The notes under the pieces: model-generated
Told to the model about the DNA's origin: nothing
The model's input: only the letters and a program-made list of their open reading frames with translations
Databases searched by the model: none
Program-made: the position numbers and the translations under genes
In this document: positions 21,610 to 32,360 of the stretch, in pieces
How the letters are laid out: every line of letters starts with the position of its first letter
Numbering within the stretch: the stretch's first letter is position 1
NCBI GenBank assembly: GCA_947561715.1
Contig: OX387202.1
Span: 1,798,001-1,862,000 of the forward strand
From: Ascidia mentula
Lineage: Eukaryota; Chordata; Ascidiacea; Phlebobranchia; Ascidiidae
Reading direction: 5' to 3'
Length of the DNA stretch: 64,000 bases

Positions 21610-22605
21610 AGTTTTTTATTGCTGTGCAAAAACACATGTTTGAAACTAGGGTGGCTGACGTGGCTTCAAGTTTGGGTCGTCGTCACGCTACGGTGCACAC
21701 AGTTTGTGGCACGTTCAATGAGGAACTCCTCTCCAGTAGCGGGCAGTCGTCACGCCTGGTAACGTTCTGGTGGGCGTACGTGACGTCGAGGTTTTCTCAG
21801 CGGCCTGGGGCGCGCAACCTGAACTGGCACGGACAAGTCATCGTGCGCTGGCTTCAGCCGATCGATGGATACGTGTTGGTCGCGACCGCCAATATCAATA
21901 TCGTATTCACTCGTCTTGACGTATGTTGGAACGCTTATACGAACTTTGTTATTTCTCGACATGGGCGTCGGATGCAGTTGCTTATGAGATCTTCGGAGTA
22001 CAGGCGAAAACGTTGCGTGTTCTTCTTCAATTGGTGAAATGAATTGCTCGGGCACCGCCAATGTTGTGCCATAAACCAACTCCGCTGAAGTTGTGTGCAA
22101 ATCATATTTTGGGATAGTTCGTATTCCCAACAATACCCAAGGTAGACATGTGGGCTGGAATACCGAAACGGAAATTCCAATGTCAGATAAAAGCGCGGGC
22201 GCACGTAATCCTGCATGGGAATTACCTCTGGCCAGCGAGTTAAACGGTTGTTGGTAAATACATCTTTCCGTGACATTGTGGTAATGGCCCAACTATGTCA
22301 ATGTTGACATTACTGAAACTGTTTGACGGACGTGGATATTTCTTTCACGGTGCTTTCGTGTTGCTGTTGTACTTTGGCTCGCTGACAGAAGAGTCACTGC
22401 ATCACTCATAGAACCACTTGCTTGCACAATCCAAGATAAAACAAACTTGAAGGTAATAAGCTGCTTGATGATGCGGATAGATGGATGAGAAAGTGCATGA
22501 ATAACGCCAAACACACTTTTCGTCCATGTTGCTGGGACGACCAAAAAAAATTTAAAGGCGAAATTCTTTTGTCACAGTCCTGTGTCCATGGTGGATGCAA
22601 CAATC
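21610..22605 (-). mobile_element. Ty3/gypsy integrase fragment, broken (tandem unit 2)
   Basis: A near-copy of the fragment at 18.9-19.9 kb in the same orientation (LPWVLLGIRTIPKYDLHTTS, RRHVRPPERY). It arose by segmental duplication, not by a new insertion, because the surrounding intron is duplicated too. Several breaks. Confidence 0.75.
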
Positions 22606-23480
22606 GAACTTGTTTAATGCAATATCTCTTGCGTTTGTGCGTCGTTCAAATCCAGTTGGAGACATGGCATTGACTTAGAGACTCGTGTCGATAAGAGACT
22701 TTCGGCTGGAATGGCATGCAAGGAAAAGGCCGGTTGGTTTGCCGGTTACCTCAGTCATTACATGCAATCGGCGATGGAGTTTTCCTGGAAGTACCTTGCT
22801 ATAGTTACTGTCGTTGGTAATTTCACATACGCCATGTTCGGTGCTAATCTCTTTGACTATTGGCGCACAGATCTTCCACACAGCAAATTTAAGGGAGGAA
22901 ACCCCGGTTGATTTTAACGCACTAAAGCGTAGTTGGTTTCATCTGTGCGAAAGTACATTGACCGCTTGCGGTTGCAGCTTTTATTTTGAGCGTTTAGAAA
23001 TAATCGGTTACAATGCATGCGAACAACATCTTTAAAGTGCGAAAAACACATGTGTAAAAGGCACTTAGTTTCTGGCACGTTTAATTCGATGCCTACAATA
23101 CAATGGCCCTTTATTTTATCACAAATAACAAGAAGGCGATTGTTTGCAAACAAAACTCTCTGGATTGTGATCTTATAACTTGGATCGCCGAGTCTTATTA
23201 GCAAGATAGTTCTACTCTGGGTGGTCGTAAGATGTTTTATTATTAGGAATCGGTTTACCTCCGTCATTCATTCTGATACAAACCTCACAATTACTTCGTC
23301 TGTCCCAGTTTCAACACTTTTATACAAATCGGATTTATTTAAATCCGGATAAGAAATATTCGAGCTTGATTAAAAGTAATTATTTCTTGTTTGATTCGTG
23401 TTTTCAACTTATTGTTTTTTGATATCACTTATCTGTGTTCTTATTCACACTTTGTTTAACATTGACATTATTTCATTCAG

Positions 23481-23642
23481 CTGAAGATGCTCAACCTCTC
23501 GATCAACAATGTAGAAGACCGTGGGGTGGTTTTCGTGGCCGACTGCATCCGAAACATTGAACAAATGTATGTGGGTGGATGCGGCCTGACAAGCGTTGGA
23601 GTCAAACATCTATCCGAGAAGATTAAACTGTTGAAGAAACCG
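23481..23642 (+). CDS. NLR locus 1, LRR exon 4 (54 codons)
   Basis: 162 nt between TTTCATTCAG and GTGAGT, phase 0-0. Encodes LKMLNLSINNVEDRGVVFVA and MYVGGCGLTSVGVKHLSEKI, ending KKP. Its branch and acceptor region (CATTATTTCATTCAG) resembles LRR exons 1 and 6 more than exons 2-3, and the residues at the exposed positions differ. It is therefore an older array member or has been converted by exon 1. The following intron is 6.4 kb long and leads to the terminal exon. Confidence 0.83.
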
Positions 23643-24119
23643 GTGAGTGATTTCATGTCTTAGTTGGAATTTGTCCAACACACACGAACTTTGTCGCGAG
23701 CAAAAATCCAACGCACGAAAAGAAAGAAAGTTACAGGCTTAGTTATTTAAATACCGACTGTCGCCGTATCGGTATGTAATGCTTAACCATTGCATTGCAC
23801 TATATACCCCAACTATAATTGGGTGACATTCTGAAGATCATGACATTTTTAGATCTATTCTATGCACCAAAGCAGCTATAGACTGCTAACTCGTTGTTCC
23901 CGTAGACTTCTGTCAGTTAATTACGTCACTCTAATCTTTCTTCAGTCGTGTTCGTAATGCTCGGCCAGTGTCACCAATATTGACCACGTCATAGTTGCCA
24001 CAGTTTGTTTAATACACCACACCTCACACATCGGGCGTATCTTTTGTGCAGTCCGAATACTGTAGTGTAACAGGCGGGCGTTCAAACACTTAGATGTGAT
24101 AATCTGTAAGAGGACGCAT

Positions 24120-25100
24120 CAATCTGTAAGAGAACGCATCAACCACACTTGTGTACATTGTACGTACTACACCGGAACCCGAACTTCGACATAACTTGGT
24201 CTCCAACTCAAACTTGCTTCTAGTTTTGGTTAACCTGCAGTAACGAATCAGCGTTGAAATCAAGGCTAGAAGCCACACGAAAAATAGCGGCTCTCTTTGT
24301 ATTAAAAGACTCGTAAAGAAAAGTAAAATTACATAAGGAGGAATGTGTTTACAAAGTAAAGTTAAGTGTTGGTAACGCCAAATAAAATAAATAATAATCT
24401 ATAATCTCGTGTGTGGGGAATAAACAAAATGAAATATACAGAGTAACAAACAAATCGACAGAGATGTTTAAAAAGAGTGAAGAATTGTTAGCACAACCAC
24501 TTGTGACATTTGTTCGGTCGTCGGGTTTCTGTCCAACTTGATTCCCAGTAACACCTTATCGTCACGCATCGTTGGTATCACTGACGCCAACCGTAACACT
24601 TACCTGGGAACAACCGGTCGTCTGTTCGTCCAAAGTTTTGTCGCAGGTTTCACGCAAACTCATCCAACATGTTCACATGATACGTCCGCTCATTCCCATT
24701 GACATCCCGAGCAAAGTCATTTAGTTTTATCGCAGGTTTCACGCGAACTCATCCAACATGTTCACATGATGCGTCCGCTCATTCCCATTGACATCCCAAG
24801 CTGAGTCATTAAGTTTTATCGCAGGTTTCACGCGAACTCATCCGACATGTTCACATGATACGTCCGCTCATTCCCATTGACATCCCGAGCTGAGTCATTA
24901 AGTTTTATCGTGTAACACAAATCTAGGCTTGTTGAAGTAGTTTACTGTAGTTAGTGTCGTTGGTATTTTTACATACTCCATGTTCAGTACTAATCTATTG
25001 AACTGTTGGCGCACAGATCTTTCGAAATAAAAGCAAAGAGTAAATTGCCTTTGGATCCATCCTTTTACGTTGTCACAATTGACCAATCGTCTGGAGAAGT
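24120..25100. other. intronic sequence around a minisatellite
   Basis: No exon was recognised. The tail of tandem unit 3 stops near 24110. The part 24910-25030 again matches the sequence found ahead of the LRR exons ('GTAGTTTACTGTAGTTAGTG'), an incomplete fourth unit without its LRR exon. Confidence 0.45.
24641..24907. repeat. 89-bp tandem repeat, three copies
   Basis: Units beginning 'TCGCAGGTTTCACGC' at 24641, 24730 and 24819 repeat with an exact 89-bp period; each contains 'CGTCCGCTCATTCCCATTGA'. It is a minisatellite within the NLR intron. Confidence 0.85.
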
Positions 25101-25109
25101 GGTTCTCAA

Positions 25110-26340
25110 ATTAGGTTATCCAGTCCTTATGAGTCCTCGAAGTGATTTTAGGAGATAGTGAAGATCTTGAAACCGTCCTAATTTCTTCTTACATCGCGCG
25201 AAAGTATCTTGTCGTGTATTGTTAACATAAATTAATCTGCATTGTTGTCTTTTCAACATAAAAATGCGGTTACAGCTTGGTATATGAAAGCGCGGGCGCA
25301 TGTAATCCTGCATGGGAATTCCCTCTGGTCAGCGAGTAAAACGGTCTACCACCGTTGGTAAATACATCTTGCCTTGACATTATGGTATTGGCCCAACTAA
25401 GTCAATGTTGACATGACTGAAACTGTTTGACGGACGTGGATATTCCTTTCACTGCGCTTTGATTTGATGTTGTACTTTGGTTCGCTGGCATAAGAGTCAC
25501 TTGCATCACCCATAGACCCACTTGCTTGCGCAATCCATTTCAAACAAATTTGGAGGTAACAAGCTGCTTGGTGATGCGGATAGATGGATGAGAATGTCCA
25601 TGAATAACCTCAAACACACTTTTCGTCCATGTTGCTGGGACGACCGGGATTGGATTATCGAGTGACACCTCGCATAGAAGCTTAAAACCTGAAATCGTAA
25701 TGTCGTGAAGATGAAGGTCATTCAAAGCTGTACGATACGTCTGTACCTCGTGAGTTTGTTGCATGGTAGACAAAGCTTCAAAGTCGAAATCCAAAGTTGG
25801 CGTTTGCAAAGTAGACATGGTAGCACGCGAAAGGGCATCGAAGACTTTGTTGCTTTTCCTGTTGATTTGCTGCACATCAGTGGTGAACTCCGATATCGTC
25901 GAGGTCGCTGTTGACGTGCAGACCAAAACTCTGTGTTTTTTCCCAAACCAAAAGTGAGAGGTTTTTGGTTTGTATACGCAGTAAAATTGCGCCATTCAAT
26001 AAAGCATTGTAAACATCTGATTGCCAACAGCTTACGATCCTGAAGATGAAGGTCATTCAAAGTTGTGCGACACGTCTCTATACCTCGTGAGTTGGTTGCA
26101 CGGTTGACAAAGCTTCAAAGTCGAAATCCATGCAAAGTAGACATGGTAGCACGCTAAAGGGCATCGGCGCCTTTGCTGCTTTTGATTTGCTGCACATCAG
26201 TGGTGAACTCCGATATCGCCGAGGTCGCTGTTGACAAAGCTCTGTGGTTTTTGAAAAACCAAGTGTGAGATGTTTATTGTGTACGCAGTAAAATTGCGTC
26301 TTTAAATAAAGTATTGGAAATGTCAGATTGCTCATTAAAG
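25110..26340 (-). mobile_element. Ty3/gypsy RNase H-to-integrase fragment, broken
   Basis: The - strand shows the end of gypsy RNase H (TTDVQQINRKSNKVFDALSR) followed by an integrase zinc-finger start (VIHGHSHPSIRITKQL). A diverged second copy of the RNase H part lies at about 26050-26330. Several breaks, old. Confidence 0.65.
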
Positions 26341-26344
26341 TGCC

Positions 26345-27265
26345 AACAGCTCACGATCAAATGCGCTGTACATTATTTCGGGTTTCCTCAACAGACGGCT
26401 GAAGAATGCAAGTAGCTGCAAGTTGCCGTCGATAAACTTTTTTGGCCAGGAATCAGTTTACCTCCGTCAATCATTCTGATACAAACTTACCAACTATTTC
26501 GTCGGTTGTTCCACACGAATAGGGATGATGTGAATTTGTTAATATTATCGAGATTGATCGCTTTCGGTAGACAGGAACTGACTTTGCTTCATAACGGGCG
26601 AAAGGACGAATACAAATTGGCCCCGCGCTCGCACTCGATCCCGCAACAGCGCGCGTGTTTCGCGGTGTGTACGCACGAAACGAACTCGCATCGTTACATC
26701 ATCGACCTCCTGCGTCGTATATTGTGAACTGTCAACCTGGAATGCATTGGAACGCCGTACTTTCAGGAGCTTTTTAGCGCTTTTTTAGAAGCCTCACGCG
26801 GCTTTAGCCTTCAGGAAATATATTCAGTTGATGATTTATTTGCGGAGAGATTTATATTGGATTTGTAAGTACACGGGCGTGATTTATTTCAGGGCGTTTT
26901 GTGACTGACAAGGGCAGGGGAGTCCATATATGTTTTTTTTCCACGCAGATAAAGGCGAGTATACAAAACAACAGACACACACCAAATCGAAAAACAATGC
27001 ATAAAAATTTTGCGACGAGAATGATGTACGTTCTACGCTACAATGTCTGTTTCTTAGCGATTCCTTTTCCCCCCACAACAAAATAAAATCAATTAAACTA
27101 TTTTAACAAAATAAAGATTAACCGAATTTAACCGCCTTCGGCGTGCCAAGGTAAAATCGGGCGGGGAGAAAAATGCGTAAAGAAAACACGAAATTAATAC
27201 ATTTGGGAGTCAGTCGAATCTTGTATCTCGGACCAAGCTGAGAACATAATTGCTCGATTATATTC
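26345..27265. other. intronic sequence, nothing firm
   Basis: It includes another copy fragment of the 'AATCGGTTTACCTCCGTCATTC' repeat near 26455. An open frame at 26506-26727 has no recognisable features. The rest is unassigned. Confidence 0.35.
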
Positions 27266-27267
27266 AT

Positions 27268-27592
27268 AACCTTAACAGTCACACAGTCGGTGAGCACTCC
27301 AGAACCGAAACAATTATAGCACTGCCAATCCAGAACAATCGGAGCTAAATATTTCCCCGAAGAAAAAACGCTTTTGGCCTAAAGCACATCGAAACACCGG
27401 TGGCTAGCATTTAAACCGACTTTTGACGAATGCGCGATGCGATAATGCATTCGGTATCGTCAGGTGATGTCGCATAATAAATTAACAATAACTGTTCAAA
27501 TCCATCCTCGATATTCGGGAAAATTGCCACCACCGGACTTTCGAGCATAACCGTCTCTGTCACGTCATAGAGGTTCTGGAGAATCGTATTTC
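27268..27592 (-). repeat. dispersed repeat shared with the BEL/Pao leader at 59.2-59.5 kb
   Basis: From 'CAGTCACACAGTCG' to 'GAGGTTCTGGAG' this matches 59156-59516, apart from an unrelated middle segment. At 59.2 kb the sequence directly precedes the gag frame of a BEL/Pao element, so this copy is probably a solo LTR or leader fragment of a related element. Confidence 0.55.
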
Positions 27593-27749
27593 ATAATTAG
27601 GAACAGTGTATTTTGCGAGTGAAACTCAATAAGAACGATTGTAAGTTGTCTCGCTTTAACACGTATTATTTTAAAGGCACATAAACACACAGAGAGAGTT
27701 AACTGAATTTCTGATACGATTGTCACACACCGAAAAGCAGTTCACTTAC

Positions 27750-27855
27750 ACGAGTGCTTGCGCTCTCGGCAAATGGCAGCGACAACTTGTTCCGTGCTTT
27801 TAGCGAAGGGGTAGCCCTGCACCCAGCTCAGCGCTTGAATCTTCTTGTTTGACAT
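27750..27855 (-). CDS. candidate short first coding exon, unknown
   Basis: On the - strand an ATG at 27855 opens 35 codons (MSNKKIQALSWVQGYPFAKS..VAAICRERKHS) that end at a strong GTAAGT donor (27749-27744). I know no family with this sequence and see no partner exon. A start codon followed by a consensus donor is suggestive but can occur by chance. It lies within the 6.4-kb NLR intron on the opposite strand. Confidence 0.2.
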
Positions 27856-27859
27856 TTTT

Positions 27860-30078
27860 GCAATTGTTGTAACAAATGTAATGGAAAAAAACATCGCGCG
27901 ATGATCTTCAAAAGCAAGCTAGAAATGAACACAGAAATTGTCAGATAGACGCCTCTGTGTTCGTGTGCTCACATGGATTCCTGATTTTAATGTTTAAGTT
28001 GACTGGGCGGATTTTCCATTGATCGCCATGTTTTGTCGGCCACTTGTTTAGAATAGTTGCCTTACGATACTGAAATATTCTTTGTAAAAGCAAAACAAAA
28101 TCAGACGCGATCGACCAGTTAAACGATCGGCTAAACAAACGTGATCAACGTGTTGGCTGCCCGTAATGTGTAACAAATATTTGTTTCATGACGATGTCCA
28201 GATCCAGGTTTCGCGTCGCAAAGACATTTAGTAATTACCTGCCTCTTAACAATCTCACAGGAATCGAGGTCAGAGTTCAGCATCGTCATGACCTTTACCG
28301 CAAGCTGATGTGAAAAATAACTTTTAATTGTTGCACGCGCCCCGTCAGTGCTTCGCGTTGCCGATCTGAACGTCTGGCTTCCATCATGGCGCAAGGAGCG
28401 TTTCTCAGTTATTCGTATGCAATTTGTAAGAGTTTGGTGACACCTTCCTCTATCGCTCATTGCATGTCATTGTTACTGACTGTATGAAACATACGCACTC
28501 TGAACAAAATGGACAAACTTTGGTATATGTTGTAACACTGCGGTAAACGTCGTCACAGAGTTTACCTCACCCATAGACACACTTGCTTGCGCAATCCATG
28601 CCAATCAAACTTGGAGGTAATAAGCTTCTTGGTGATGCGGATAGATGGGTGAGCTCCTGACCAGAAATATCAGACGTGTCCATCAGCAACCGTGCCTTTG
28701 ATGGCTGCTGTAGTTAGTGTGGTTTCTGTGGTATTTTCACATGCGCATACGGAGATGTTTGCTTCTTAATTCTTTACTTGTTTTTTTCATTTTAAGGGAG
28801 CAACAGGATTACCTTAACTCCACATTGGATCGTTTTTTTTTAGATCCCTTCTATTCCTCAACGTTTCTGTTACTTTAGTCATGAAAATTGAAAAGCAGAC
28901 ACAAAACCTCTGCATCTCCAGTAAAGTAATATATTTAACGTCATCTGTACAGTTTTTCATTACATATTTTGGATCCCAACAAATTCGTTAGCTGCTCGTC
29001 CTCACAAAGGTTTCGTCCAACAATAAATTTTGTATCTCTGAGGACGACAACATCTTACTCACAATTTTACATAATTATTTGCAGCCCACAAAAATAAAGA
29101 ACATTTAAAATATCAAGTATGCGACAATAACGTGTTAATACCTCTGGTAATTTTACCTAATCCTGAACAAAGTCATTGAGTATTCTCGGGTAAAATCTGA
29201 TGCCGACTGATTAGCGATGCGACAAATATATGGAAAATCCGCGTGGGGCAAGATTTGTGAAATCCCACGCTGAAACACGGCGTTAACAAACAGTCTACAA
29301 GATGACCTACCTGGTAACGTCGACTTCCGTAATGGAACTACCGGAGTTACTGGCGTTCATATTCCGTTCCGTATTCCTGCTTCGTAACATTGATTCAAAT
29401 CATCTAGCAGAGCAAACAGAACAGAAGTTATAAACAATTTTCTTGTCTCATAAAATATCGAGTCTAAAGCAAACCTCAGTTTCGTAATAAAGTTTCTTGT
29501 TAAGTTTTCGATCAGCTGGCTGGTGGTATCCGAAATTGCAATGTAGAATTTTAAACGACAAGAACCAATAATATTTAGAGAATGACCAGAAGTTGATCGG
29601 TGAGCAAAGTTTGTTGCTTTAAGTTTCGCTCGTCCAATACCTGTTCAAACTTTGGTTGTGAAAATGTTGCCAGTTGCCACTGAATCGAGCTCCACTTTGA
29701 ACCATTTCGAGTCGAAAAGTGGAATTAATATTTTTGGCACGACTTTGCTTACGAGAGTTGCCACTAACCTCACACTTGAAATCTGTTTGCTTTTACGACT
29801 CACAACTGTTTTTTTCTTCTCGCCTGACAAAATTACACCTGTGAGAAGCCCAAAATCCTTGTGATTTTCTTCATGACAAATATTTGAACCCAATATTGTG
29901 AACAACGATAAGATCACTGACGTAATAATCTGATGAGAAGAAACTTGCTGTGTTTATTTTTGGACTTTTTAGTTTATGTTATTACAAATCCACTCTGGTC
30001 ATTTTACAGCAACATAATTAGATATTTACGACCATAACATGATCCTAACCTCCAAGCTTAAGTTATTTTGTTGTTTAG
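27860..30078. other. last large intron of NLR locus 1
   Basis: No supported exon. It contains a short gypsy integrase zinc-finger relic at 28560-28655 (- strand, same segment as at 19.7 kb). Open frames at 28131-28460 (-) and 29645-29917 (-) have no domain or splice support. It ends in a TTGTTTAG acceptor. Confidence 0.45.
28560..28655 (-). mobile_element. short Ty3/gypsy integrase relic
   Basis: About 95 bp ('CTTGCTTGCGCAATCCATGC', 'GGTGATGCGGATAGATGG') match the integrase zinc-finger segment of the other gypsy fossils. Very short and old. Confidence 0.5.
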
Positions 30079-30243
30079 ATGGAGATACTTTATCTGTCCT
30101 GGAACCATTTGACGGATGAAAGTGCTGAGTCGATGGCTGCATGTGTTCACAACATTGAAATGTTGGATGCTCGGCATTGTGGCTTCACACAAGTAGGGGA
30201 GGATCTCATCAGATCAAAGTCTCGAGGAAAAGTTGTCATTTAA
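30079..30243 (+). CDS. NLR locus 1, terminal LRR exon with stop
   Basis: It opens after TTGTTTAG in phase 0 and ends in TAA (30241-30243), 54 codons plus stop. It encodes MEILYLSWNHLTDESAESMA and MLDARHCGFTQVGEDLI, a pair of LRRs of the same design but diverged from exons 1-4, then a basic end (RSKSRGKVVI). This is the natural C-terminus of the NLR. An ATTAAA signal follows 46 bp later. Divergence suggests that it is the ancestral, non-duplicated last exon. Confidence 0.75.
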   Translation: MEILYLSWNHLTDESAESMAACVHNIEMLDARHCGFTQVGEDLIRSKSRGKVVI

Positions 30244-30288
30244 TTTTCCATTCCAGCTTGCAGTTCCTTATGTTATTTCCGATGAAAC

Positions 30289-30294
30289 ATTAAA
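30289..30294 (+). terminator. poly(A) signal ATTAAA of NLR locus 1
   Basis: ATTAAA lies 46 bp after the stop codon; it is the second most common animal polyadenylation signal. Position fits, but a single hexamer is weak evidence. Confidence 0.4.
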
Positions 30295-30486
30295 TGTAGA
30301 GTCAACATAATATCACCACGCTACGCTAATTCGGTGACGCAACCCGCGATGCAATGTTAACCAGGATGTACTGTGTGTTACTCTATACTTGCAAATTCGT
30401 CATGTCCCCATCGTATTCAATCTGTCTATGACTTTGTCTATGATTTTGTTTAACTTTTTTAAGCTCTGGATAAATTCCTCAATATT

Positions 30487-30607
30487 TTAGGCCACCCTGG
30501 GATTTGAACCCAGGATATCCTGGACACGAATCCCGATCAGGTTTTCTTCATGGTATATGGGTCGTGTTCTTGACTTGATTCTCATTGACTCCGTTGCGCC
30601 ACCACGT
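30487..30607 (-). mobile_element. tRNA-like SINE
   Basis: On the - strand TGGCGCAACGG (A box, rc of 30591-30601) is followed by GGGTTCAAATCCC (B box, rc of 30499-30511). Its 'TCCAGGATATCCTGGGTTCA' segment is shared with the SINE fragments at 12.7 and 13.0 kb. The 80-bp spacing is long for a tRNA, as in tRNA-derived SINEs. Confidence 0.55.
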
Positions 30608-30609
30608 GT

Positions 30610-31954
30610 AAAACTATTCTTGTATCAATTTTATTTCCCAAATTTCTTTCCGTATTCTTAACCTTATTATATAATCTGGTCTTAATCTTGATAACATGCA
30701 ATTATTCCCCTGGCAAGTTGTGCACTTGAACACCAAAGTGTCTCGACCACAATATACCGGCTGTGTTCAAGTAGATAGCAGAGCCTGGTTAACCCTGGGA
30801 TCGTAATTTCGAACCTCACCGAGAGCTTGATTTTGAAAATATCGCTCCTACTTATCGAGAGAAAAAACAGTGAACCAATTACCCACATACAATACAAAAA
30901 AATCCATTAGAACCTGCATAACATTTGTGGATATTTCGGTAACCCTGTTCATTCTTAACTTGTGCGCGATTAAAATTGAGATTTGTTTTTATTGGTTTGT
31001 GAATTATTTGTGGATTACTGACATGGTGTTCTTGATTTGTCTTTTTTTATCCGCCACGCTGCAAGTTAGTTACTTTGTTATGACGCCATTCTATGTTCTG
31101 CCTGCTTAACTGCACGTGTTAAAATAAATCCAGATAAAAGACATGCATGAATGAACAGGATATAAAGCAGCTGCAGAAGGGATGAGAATATTGTGTGTTG
31201 ACGATTTTGAAACTTCTAGTTATAATTTTAACACGTTGGGTGTAGTTAAGTGTTGTCACGTAAATAAAAACCGACTTCGACAACGCAAATATTTTCGACT
31301 CGTTTTGTTCAAACTTTCCTTGTAGCTGTGTTCTGTGATCAGTGGAAGCATTTGTGTTTGGCTTGGTGGGATTAAAATTCGGTTAAACTTGTTTGTTAGC
31401 GCCGCGCAATCAGGCCTTTATTACAGAAAATCGCTTTCCTCACGTTCGCAATGATTTTCAACTTTCTGTATTAAACTTCAGTGGCGATCACAGGCAGTGA
31501 GAAAGTCAGCATTGATTGAACGACAAATCCGTCAAACCCAAACGTAGATGGTAGTAAGACAGTTAGATGCAGTGGAGATTCCATGTGATGATTTGATATG
31601 TTTTTCCAACATGTGGTGAAAACAAGAACATTAGTTCTCTGTCAAGCGACTACCATTTGCAAACCGCACGCAGTTCTTCAAGCATTGAGGTTGGACGTCC
31701 CTGCTCTCTACTCTATAAATCACCTTGAAGGGATGAAACTGATTCTCGGTTGTGGGGAATTATCATAATTGTTAGTAAGGGGAAGAATGTTGACGAGAAG
31801 TTTGAGCTGTGACACTAAATGAAAGCATTTTTTCCTCGGGAGTTTTTCTGCAAACAAATTCAGAAGTTGTTAGGTGTGAATATTGACACAACGGCTAAGA
31901 CTTTTATCTTAGAGCAGCGTAGTGTGCATCAAGGAGGTCTGAAGTAAAGGGGGT
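30610..31954. other. intergenic stretch, nothing recognised
   Basis: No exon, tRNA or repeat partner was found. It ends at the left LTR of the BEL/Pao element; its last bases do not match the other flank of that element. Confidence 0.4.
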
Positions 31955-32287
31955 TGTAAACGCAGCCTTTTAATTTTAAGCTGTGGTGTGTTGCTCGATT
32001 GCCCCTGTCTACAACTCATTTCCCAATTATTTATTAAATTGGTGCGGTCAAGTTCGTAAACGAAAGTTTTTTTGCAAACAAATACATACGATAAACATAT
32101 TAAATACACAATTGACAAAATAAGCCACACTTACCGACAGTAGGGCCTTAACGCAGCAACATAAAACGTTCGCTGTGAAACGTGTACTATTTATTTGGCG
32201 TAGACAAATTAAGCCACGCGTGCAATCAAGCTTGTTTAAGCGGAAGTTATTTGGTTGCGTTCAAGACGCAAAACTTTGGCGATTACA
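31955..32287 (-). repeat. 3' LTR of the BEL/Pao element
   Basis: Starts TGTAAACGCAG and ends GCGATTACA on the + strand; pairs with 37166-37474. Shared blocks include 'AATTTTAAGCTGTGGTGTGT' and 'CAAGACGCAAAACTTTGGCG'. Confidence 0.85.
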
Positions 32288-32360
32288 CTCCGGCCCTTTT
32301 AAGGACGAGAGAATGGAGTGCTTAACACAACAAATTGATAATAATACGCAAGAAAACACC

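Larger units (their letters stand above)
17100..24110. repeat. tandem segmental duplication, about 2.7-kb unit
   Basis: Blocks starting at the LRR exons 18061, 20774 and 23481 are spaced 2713 and 2707 bp. Each holds an LRR exon, the following intron and, in the first two, a reversed Ty3/gypsy integrase remnant. The 1 kb before 18061 matches the end of the units, so about 2.6 copies are present. Units 1 and 2 are nearly identical, whereas unit 3 is more diverged and shorter. The duplication added LRR exons in frame to the NLR gene. Confidence 0.85.

Noticed and set aside
28131-28460. 109-codon - strand open frame
   Set aside because: No recognisable features, unusual composition for a host protein, no splice context; likely chance or old repeat.
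30487-30607. A genuine tRNA gene
   Set aside because: A and B boxes are present but no cloverleaf, anticodon loop or pol III T-run can be drawn; SINE is the better reading.
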